Assembly (NCBI GenBank): GCA_905178155.1
Contig: CAJINV010000009.1
Span: 3,654,871-3,718,870 of the forward strand
Direction of reading: 5' to 3'
Source: Amoebophrya sp. A120
Lineage: Eukaryota > Sar > Dinophyceae > Syndiniales > Amoebophryaceae
DNA length: 64,000 bases
Part shown: piece by piece, positions 56,761 to 64,000 of the stretch
How positions within the stretch are numbered: the first letter of the stretch is position 1
Layout: each line of letters starts with the position of its first letter
Notes under the pieces: model-generated
The model's database searches: none
What the model was told of the DNA's origin: nothing
The model's input: only the letters and a program-made list of their open reading frames with translations
Translations under genes and position numbers: made by a program

Positions 56761-59700
56761 GTGGTCAAAAATTTTCACACGATCTGCAAGGCGAGCAGGC
56801 GAGTGCTGCGCCAGCACCTTCTGTTCCAGGAGAAGTGGATCAACACGCCTCCAAAAGTGGAAAAACGAACAGCGCGGTAGCGTCGACGGAGGGTGGACCC
56901 GAAGAATTAGTGCGAGAGCCACGTAGTTGTACTAGCGAAACTGCTCCGACTAGTACAGCCTCCCAACAACTCGACCTCGATTTGGTGCAACAGGAGGTGA
57001 AGAAGGGGTGCGATACGCTGTCCCTGAAGGTGAAAACGGTGTTGCAGGCGGTAAAAGAAGACCTGACCAACCAAATCAAACACGGCGACGAGGCCGCGGC
57101 CAAGAACCTGCAGCAATCCGCACAGAGCCTGTTTTCCAACTACAAGGAGGAAATTCTCGGGATCCTGGAGGAAAAAATCGAGAAATTGGATGGGAAAATC
57201 AATAGTTGTAGTACAGCGAGAGAAAGTAGTAGTAATGCCAGTTCTGCCTCAAACGCCAACGCGTGGGGCGATTTCGCCAGTGGTAACGATGCTGGATTTA
57301 CTCAAGGACAAGCCGAACTACAGGGTACGACGTCTGCGGGCGTGGGTGGAGACAACTGGCAGGAAAACGATTTCCCTGCTGCTTCAGTATCAGTACCATT
57401 AGCCAGAGCAGCATCCACCTCGGGCGCGTCCCAGCAGGAGGGGCACCAGCCACAGTCTGTACCTGTTCTTACACAAGACCAAATCACGTCCGCGGTCGAA
57501 GATTTGGAAATGAAATTGACCAGCGCCTTTGTTCCCCTCGCCGCGTGGAAAAGCGAAGTCGCGAAGTTTCAAGAGGCGCAGAAATTCTTCGGCGAAAAGC
57601 AGGAAAAAATCGACGCGAGCCTCGAGCAGGCCGAGCAGAAGTTCGCCGAGCAGTTTATGCTCTGATCAGCTGGTGCGACACTCGACGTCTCAACTGGAAC
57701 GCTACTGCAGTTTATTGAATTTGTGTTGCGTGATAACTGGCAAAAAAAGCCTTTTCTAGTGCTGCACACAGCTGCGCATGACCGATTTTGTACGGATAAT
57801 TGCGGTCTTGGATTTACGTACGTCTGTTGTGCTGGTGAGCCTGAAGCTGAATAGGCAGGGGATTACCCTAAGAATAAGAACTAGAAGCTTGTCCGCCCTT
57901 ATCTTTCGTCACAAAAAAATGTACTCATTCCAGTTGACGTTGAGAGTGTAGTCACGGCTGAGCAGGCAATACAGTTCGAGAACGCGCTATGGATGTGTCA
58001 GAGTTGAAATCGACAAAGTTGAAATAATTTGTCATGCATGAAATGGATGCCAGTTGGAAGCCAGTTTCCAAGCGGCGCATGACAAATTTCGGTGGTCCCT
58101 AAATCCAGTTTGTCATGCTGTTTAAGCAAAGAAGAGCGATTTTCTCATGCTACTTTGGCAGCTCGAGCTGTAGCCCCAAACAGGCTTACAATCGGCCTCA
58201 CTTGCCTGCTCTGCAACACACGTGCCGCGGGTCATGCATTTTATGCATGACAAATTATTTCAACTTTGACGATTTCAAACCTGACGCTTCCATACGCGCA
58301 GAACAAGTGGGAACAGAATCTGTTGCAGGTGAGGAACGACCTGGATCTCGGCAGCTTTTCGAAGATATGAACTGCAAAAGTATCGCACTCGTATAAATGC
58401 ATTACAAATTTCCTCAGCATGAAAAATGAAATTTGTAATGCTGATTTGCCTTCAGAAAAAAATTTGTGATGCAAGACTTGCATTTATACGAGTACGATAC
58501 TTTTGCACAGGATAAAAGAAGCTCGAAGACACTTTCGCACAGAAACTCGCCGCGAAGGAATTTGACATCGAAGAGAAAATCCGGACCGAGGGCCCCACGA
58601 TTTTGGGCCACCTGCTCGACGATCACTGTTCCAAAGCTGTGCTCGAAAAAACGTTGCAGCAAACCCAGTCCAAGCTGGAGACTTTTGTCATGTCCAAGGA
58701 ACAAAACCTACTCCGGGAAATTGCGGAAGTGCGGGATGAAATGAAACAAGAAGTAGCGGCTGTTGTAGTTGCTTCTGACCAGCAGCACACGACGGCTGCA
58801 GGAGCGGACGGCGCAGCTGCCTCCTCGTCTACTTCGCAAGCGTCGCGAGAAGAGCTGGACCTCTTGCAAGCTGATTCGCGTCGTCACGACCAAGAGCTCG
58901 GTGACTTTCAGCGCAAACAGGACGAACAGGAACAGACGTTGACCCGCCTCGGGGATGAAACCGAGCAGTTACTGGCGATGAAGTTGGACAAACAAAATTT
59001 CGAGCAGTACCAAAACACCGTTTCCGAGAAAATGGACACGTTTGTGAACGAACATTTTTACAACAGCGACCTAGCCGCTATGGATTGCAAAAGATGTCTG
59101 GGTCTGGAAGAGTACAAACTTGCGATGCGCATCTCAGAACACAGAAAAAGCTCTCATGCATAGGTAGCAATAGCTGCCCGCTTTCTGTCACCGAACAAGT
59201 GGGGGATTTGTCATGCGGATTCGGCATTGCGGAGGTTTCTCGAAGCCTGTGATGCTAGAGCTTCCATGCCAGGCCTTCTGTGTCATGCAAAAGCAGCGTG
59301 ATCCTTCGAGACCCAGACACTTTTGCATTTGATGACCGCGAAACTGCAGCAATTCGAGCGGAAAATCACCGCGGACCAGTCCGGGGTGCTTGACGAAAAA
59401 TTATCAAATGCAAAAATGTCTGGGTCTGGAAGGATGCAAGGTTTGTCATGCTTGTCTGGCATGACTGAAAAGTCTGTGATGCGTGTCCAAGAAGAGACCC
59501 TTTTGCTTGTCATGCAAAAACGCAGTTTGTCATGCGGAAAACGCAACACCAAGCCCCGCAAATATTTCTCATGCTTGGCTGTGCATTGCAGACCATTCAC
59601 TATTCACAACTCAGCATAATTACAAGTTTCCAGACCCAGACATATTTGCAATGCATAAAAATTGAAACAGTACGAGTCCAAATTCCAGGACGCGCAGTCC

Positions 59701-62700
59701 TCGTTTGGGCTGAAATATGACTTGCTCAAGTGTTACAATCTCAAACGTGATGAGCATGACAGACTCGCACAGCGGTCCACCTTTTGCAATACAAATTGCG
59801 CCAGATTGTAGTGTGGTTTGGAGCTCTGGAACTTGTCATGCGCAAGCCTCTGCGAGTTGGCTACGATCATGCACTCTTGCATCACAGATTGCCACACTCT
59901 ATTGCAACGTTTGAGATTGTAACACCTGAGTGGGTCATATGAAAGTGAAGGACTTTCTGAAGTCCACGGCAAAGGAGATGCAGGTGAGCTGCGAACGGCA
60001 GGATAAGGAGTGCCAACTGCTCCGGTCGGACTTGGAAAAACAAATCGCGGAGGGCATCGCGAAGCTCGAGTCCGAAATCGTCACACTCAGCCACGAAGTC
60101 CACCCGATCAAAGACGAGTTCACTCAGGAGCGGACAGCCGCTGTAGTAGAGCAGCAACTGGAAGCGAAATCGGCAGAGTTGGAGGGGAAACTCACAGCCA
60201 AGTGCACCGGGTTTATCGACGCGGCAGCTGAAGATTTACAGCAGAGCGTGAAGAGGAGCATTGAAGAAGCGAGTCGGGCAACCGGTGAACTGTTGCTGAG
60301 CAAAACGGAACAAGGAGTGGAGATGAAAGTGCAGGCGGTCCGGTCCGAGATGGTGACGTCTTTGGAGGAAAAAGAGAAGGCGATACTCGCTACTACCGAC
60401 GAAAAAATACGGGCGATTTGGTCCGGACAGATGGAAAACAATCTTCCGAAAATCATCGACGACCGAATCTTGGCTGCTCGTGCGGCTGACGAGAACACGC
60501 AGCTCGCGACCGAGCGGCAACTTGTCGACGCGAAGATCTCGGCCAGCAGCGAGCAGGTGACACAGGACTGCGAGGAAAAGATCACGAAGCTCAGCGGCAC
60601 GCTGCTAGCCTCGGTCGACTCCAGAATAGCCACGGTGCAAGACTCTATTGCGGTCCAGTTGGAACAACAGCGAAGAAAGGCCTCGGAGCAGGCAGAAGGA
60701 CAGGTGAAACTGCAGGTGCAACAAGATATCGTGAGAAAAAAGTGTTTCATTGTGAGGACTTTGCAAGTTTTGCATTACAATCTCGTTACACATGACAAGG
60801 GAAACCTGCCATGCGTACTACCTGAGGGAAAACACATTGAAAAAGACAATGTCTTGCATGTGTAGCAAGACAAATGCGTCTGTGTTGCATTCCATGCATC
60901 ACAAGTTTACAGTGAAACAGTTTTTTGCTGCGATACAAGAAGTGGCAGCAGCAGTGTCGAATGCTGTGGAGGAGAAGATGAACCAGGCGGAAAAATATCA
61001 AATGCAAAAGTGTCTGGGTCTGGAAGATTCTAAACTTGTGATGCTGTGTTTGCATTCTAAAAGAAATTGTATTGCATGACCAGCAAGATGAGGACTCCAG
61101 TTCCTCCTACGCGGAGAGGACATTTGTCATGCGGTAGAGGTATCACAAGGCCCTCTAAAAATCTGTGATGCTACGGCATGCATCACAGACATCATGGCTC
61201 ATTGAAAATATGCATGACAAATCTAGAAAACTTCCAGCCCCAGACACTTTTGCATTTGATAAAAAAGATAAAGAAGCAGCCGCTACGGCTTCTCTTCTTC
61301 AAGTCGGTTCTTTGGTAGAAGAACAGACGAAGACGCTGCTAGCTGAGAAACTCGCGACCTCTTCCGGCGAGATCCTGACGAAAGTAGAAGAGGAAATGAG
61401 CAAGAAATTCCAAGAGTACGAAAGCACGGCGGGCGCGTTAGTGGACGACAAGATCGCTTTTTCCACAGACATGTGGAAAATTGACTTGGAGCAAAAATTG
61501 GAATCTTTTGGCACCGCGTTCGCGGCGGACCGAGACGCAACCAAGGCCAGCATGGTCTCCCCGGAGCGCCTGGCCGAGCAGCTTCTTGCTGCGAAGGGCG
61601 ACACGGTGGAACTTCTGGAGACGAAGATTTCTGATGCTAGTTCTGCAATGGAGACGAAGATTTCGGATGCGAATTTTGCATTGCATATCCACAAAAAAAC
61701 AACCACTCCCTTCCAATTTTTGCATGACAAGTAGTGGACTTTATGCACGCTTTGCATGACAAATTGGATAAGGATGGTTCTTTTCTCTTGCATAGTGCAA
61801 ACCGAGGTGGAGAAGAAGCTGCAATCTCTGGAAGGGCAAATTATCGGGAGCGTTGCGGAACAAAATAAGTTTTTTGTGAACAGCGAGGCCGTTGCTGCCA
61901 CAGTGGACGCGAAGCTAGCGATCGCAATATCGTTATCCTGTGTAAAAACGTCCCCACCCCATAGTCAAGATGGGGATTTTGCAACACAAACGTAGAAGTT
62001 TTGGGACTCACGCATCACAAGTTGCAGTCCGTAGTGTAGTGCAGGTTAGCAAGGAAAAACGCATCACAAATCCATCTGCTGATCGTGGTTACAGCATTAC
62101 AAATGCCAAAAAACGACTAGAAACGCCTCTCATGGAGATGCGCGTCACAAATGTCCCTGTCAATGCAAATGTGCATCACAACTCTGCGGTGGGGACGTTT
62201 TTGCAAATGATAATCGTCCGTGATCCCCAGCTGCATCGACGAGAAGTTGCTTCAGCAGCAAGCATATCAAATGCAAAAATGTCTGGGTCTGGAAACTTGT
62301 GATGCTGGGTGGTGTATCATGAGGAAGCAACAAGTGCTGGCTGAGCATGACAAGTTTATGAGCTTCTGGGTGTTGCCTATTCTGCATGACAAGCTGCGTT
62401 TTTGCATGACAGAAAAATGGGGGTCTTGGGTAACGTGCATGACAGATTTAAGAGTCATGCCGGACAAGCATGACAAATCTCGCAATCTTCCAGAGCCAGA
62501 CATTTTTGCATTTGATATAGCCGCCGCCGAAGCAGCTACAAACAACAACATCGAGGAGTGTGTTTCGAAAATTTCCGGCGAAAAAATGCAGCAATTTCAG
62601 CAGCATTTTGAGCAGCGACTCGCGACGGCCGAGCACGAGTTTGATACGAAGTTGGCTATGGCGTTCTCAAACGTTGTTACACTCTCAACTGTTACATGGA

Positions 62701-64000
62701 TTTGTGATGCAAAAGCAGCAATAGCGAAAGGGGCGAGCTTGCAAGTCTCGCACCACAAATTTGGGACACATTCAGATGCTGTCTAGCCCTTCGAGAATTT
62801 CTCATGCGAAGCAGCTTGATGGTCTGGCCGCTCATGATCATTTTGCATGATAAATCATCTAACAGTTTAGGTTGTAACGCTTAAGAGTGCCATATTGCCC
62901 GACAAAATGTTCGCGGTCACCAACGGGCTTTCGGAGAAATATCCTGTGCAAAAGTATCGTACTCGTACTAATTGCATTGCTGCATAATTACAAATCTTTT
63001 TCTTAGTGCAAATCCGCATTACAAATTCAATTTGTAATGCTATTAGTAAATTTGTAATGTAAAAATTCATACTAGTACGATACTTTTGCAGTTGATAAGA
63101 AAATCACGACGACAAATCAGGAGCTGGCACAAACCATCATGGCGGACGTGGCAACAAAAATCGAAACTTGTCAGGCGGATTTTACAACAACAGCCCATAC
63201 ACGACACCGCGAGGACGAGATGAAGCAGGACCTGGAAGATCGCGAACGTCGTATCCGCGCCGAGTTCGGAGAAAAACTTGTCGAGCTGAATACCCGAGTC
63301 GACGACTACAGCGCAAAGGTTACCGAGCAGGCGAATCTACTTGAGGCCAACATGCAGCAGATGACGAAAGATAAAGAACAAGATGAAGACATCAAGAACG
63401 GGGAGAATGAAAATATCGTCGACAGCACTTCTTCATCTTCTATCAACGAAGAAAAAGTGCTAGATTTGATCAAAACCGAGCAAGACCAGTTCAAACAGCA
63501 GATCCGAGAACGGCTGGGCCCGAGACTGGAGTCGCTGCAGGAAGAGCAAAGAAAGTTCGCGGAGAGGATCGAAGTGGTGCAACAAGAGTTACAGCAAACC
63601 ACCACGGCAACAAGTAGAGCCGCGATATTAAGCAAGGAGGAGGTGCAGGAGCTAGTCGAAGCCTCGTCCCGACAGCAAGGGCTGGAACAACGTGAAACCG
63701 AGGGTAAACTTCTTGAAAAGACAAGAGGAGAACTGGATGAAAGGACTCAAAAGCTGTCCGACAAGGTCGACCAAAGCATTCAACTCGCCGAGCGAAACTT
63801 GACGGAAGACCTGAAGCAACACGTAGCGGACCAAGTTGCGAGTATTATCCTGAGTAAAAACGTCCCCACCCCATAGTTGTCATGCAGATCTGCATGCTCA
63901 GAATGTGTGTCATGCGGCTCTCCATGAGAGGCATTACCTAGTGGCGTTTGGGAATCTGTCATGCGCTAATCAGGATGACAGACTGGATCTGTGATGCGTT
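56761..64000 (+). CDS. Long coiled-coil protein, partial at both ends
   Basis: Fourteen exon pieces joined across TIR elements give one frame of about 1,330 codons from 56766 to 63845, with no stop. The protein starts upstream (beyond the A-type end and the N) and continues past the window. Sequence is almost entirely charged helix with heptad-like spacing (e.g. KEEILGILEEKIEKLDGKI, EVRDEMKQEVA, LESEIVTLSHEVHPIKDEF, LREIAEVRDEMKQE), broken by Ser/Ala/Gly linkers (57210-57480, 58755-58850). No motor or enzymatic domain is visible. Long coiled coils of this type are often cytoskeletal or vesicle-tethering scaffolds; that is only an inference. All junctions were checked to be frame-consistent. 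Confidence 0.75.
57656..57971. mobile_element. TIR intronic element, single-copy type with long TIR
   Basis: Ends TATGCTCTGATCAGC and GGCTGAGCAGGCAATA, about 45 bp of imperfect TIR. TSD CAGTT exact (57651-57655 / 57972-57976). The join reads EQKFAEQF/ENAQNKWE. Confidence 0.88.
57988..58294. mobile_element. TIR intronic element, family D
   Basis: TSD CGCGC exact (57983-57987 / 58295-58299). Only 11 exon bases separate it from the previous element's TSD, giving a micro-exon (FENA). Confidence 0.9.
58366..58514. mobile_element. TIR intronic element, family A
   Basis: TSD GAAGA (58361-58365) / AAAGA (58515-58519). The join reads LGSFSK/KLEDTFAQK. Confidence 0.9.
59079..59334. mobile_element. 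TIR intronic element, family B
   Basis: TSD GCCGC (59074-59078) / ACCGC (59335-59339). The core ends GATG. The join reads YNSDLAA/KLQQFERK. Confidence 0.87.
59402..59657. mobile_element. TIR intronic element, family B
   Basis: TSD AAAAT exact (59397-59401 / 59658-59662). The join reads SGVLDEK/LKQYESKFQ. Confidence 0.93.
59716..59939. mobile_element. TIR intronic element, family C
   Basis: TSD TGAAA exact (59711-59715 / 59940-59944). The join reads SSFGLK/VKDFLKSTAK. Confidence 0.92.
60727..60935. mobile_element. TIR intronic element, family H
   Basis: TSD CAAGA exact (60722-60726 / 60936-60940). The join reads VKLQVQQ/EVAAAVSNAV. Confidence 0.92.
60996..61261. mobile_element. TIR intronic element, family B
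   Basis: TSD AAAAA (60991-60995 / 61262-61266). The join reads EKMNQAEK/DKEAAATASL. Confidence 0.9.
61686..61794. mobile_element. TIR intronic element, H-like, shortest copy
   Basis: At 109 bp this is the smallest element seen. TSD TTGCA (61681-61685) / GTGCA (61795-61799). Ends TATCCACAAAAAAACAACC and GGTTCTTTTCTCTTGCATA. The join reads SDANFAL/QTEVEKKLQ. Confidence 0.87.
61934..62212. mobile_element. TIR intronic element, family G
   Basis: TSD ATCGT exact (61929-61933 / 62213-62217). The join reads AKLAIAIS/SVIPSCIDEK. Confidence 0.92.
62265..62517. mobile_element. TIR intronic element, family B
   Basis: Flanks AAGCA (62260-62264) / TAGCC (62518-62522), 3 of 5. The join reads EKLLQQQA/AAEAATNNN. 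Confidence 0.85.
62657..62894. mobile_element. TIR intronic element, family C
   Basis: TSD TTGGC (62652-62656) / TTGCC (62895-62899). The join reads EFDTKLA/DKMFAVTNG. Confidence 0.9.
62940..63097. mobile_element. TIR intronic element, family A
   Basis: TSD AGAAA exact (62935-62939 / 63098-63102). The join reads TNGLSEK/ITTTNQELAQ. Confidence 0.92.
63846..64000. mobile_element. TIR intronic element, family G, cut by the window end
   Basis: Starts TATCCTGAGTAAAAACGTCC after AGTAT (63841-63845). The 3' end lies outside. Interior TTGTCATGC motifs fit the family. Confidence 0.85.

Noticed and set aside
52448-56922. Open frames of 1,100-1,400 codons on both strands over the arrays
   Set aside because: The 54- and 96-bp periods are multiples of 3 and contain no stops, so several frames stay open by construction; composition is pure repeat.
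7348-63846. Treating the elements as autonomous transposons
   Set aside because: Cores are about 110-400 bp and contain no long ORF; frames running through them are host exons read into the element.

Overview
The window is eukaryotic. Long reading frames are cut into short exons, some junctions are ordinary GT-AG introns, and one gene is recognisable as translation elongation factor 3 (eEF3). Its dominant feature is about 80 short terminal-inverted-repeat (TIR) elements, roughly 110-400 bp each, sitting inside genes. Almost every one starts with TAT and ends with ATA, carries a TIR of about 20-45 bp, and is flanked by a 5-bp target-site duplication (TSD). Removing the element plus one TSD copy restores the reading frame. 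From memory, invasive intronic elements with TIRs and non-canonical splicing are reported for the parasitic dinoflagellate Amoebophrya (Syndiniales), and introners also occur in other dinoflagellates and algae. A Syndiniales-like alveolate is therefore my best guess, as an inference only.

Layout. 1-2398: an unrecognised repeat-containing protein with a frame break. 2957-3517: a doubtful ORF. 3897-5409: a one-transmembrane acidic protein. 7185-15003: eEF3 in about 19 exons. 16574-17200: a disordered acidic protein. 18257-25426: a large, probably secreted or luminal protein of unknown family. 27188-31875 and 34031-42874: two paralogous PTPMT1-like dual-specificity phosphatases. 44921-51333: a guanylate-binding-protein-like protein whose GTP-binding motifs look degenerate. 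51528-52090 (minus): end of a convergent gene. 52470-56577: GC-rich tandem arrays ending at an N. 56761-end: a long coiled-coil protein, open at both ends. I see no rRNA, tRNA or CRISPR.

Element families are named here by their outer ends. A: TATCCTGTGCAAAAGTATCG (about 20 copies, mostly 145-170 bp). B: TATCAAATGCAAAAATGTCT (about 21). C: TATGGAGTTCTCAAATGTTA (5). D: TATGGAAGTGTCAGAATCGA (6). E: TATCAAAAGGAAAA followed by CCCCTCCCC (4). F: ends containing GTGTTAACGTTAACG (3). G: ends containing GCAAAAACGTCCCCACC (4). H: TATCCAAGAAAAAAAC-like (12). A few are single-copy types. Interiors of most families carry the same short motif TTTGTMATGC and its complement GCATKACAAA. None carries a transposase-sized ORF, so all would be non-autonomous.

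Element coordinates give the core from TAT to ATA. TSD positions are in the evidence. Exon limits derived from TSD joins are internally frame-consistent; first exons and GT-AG junctions are less certain.
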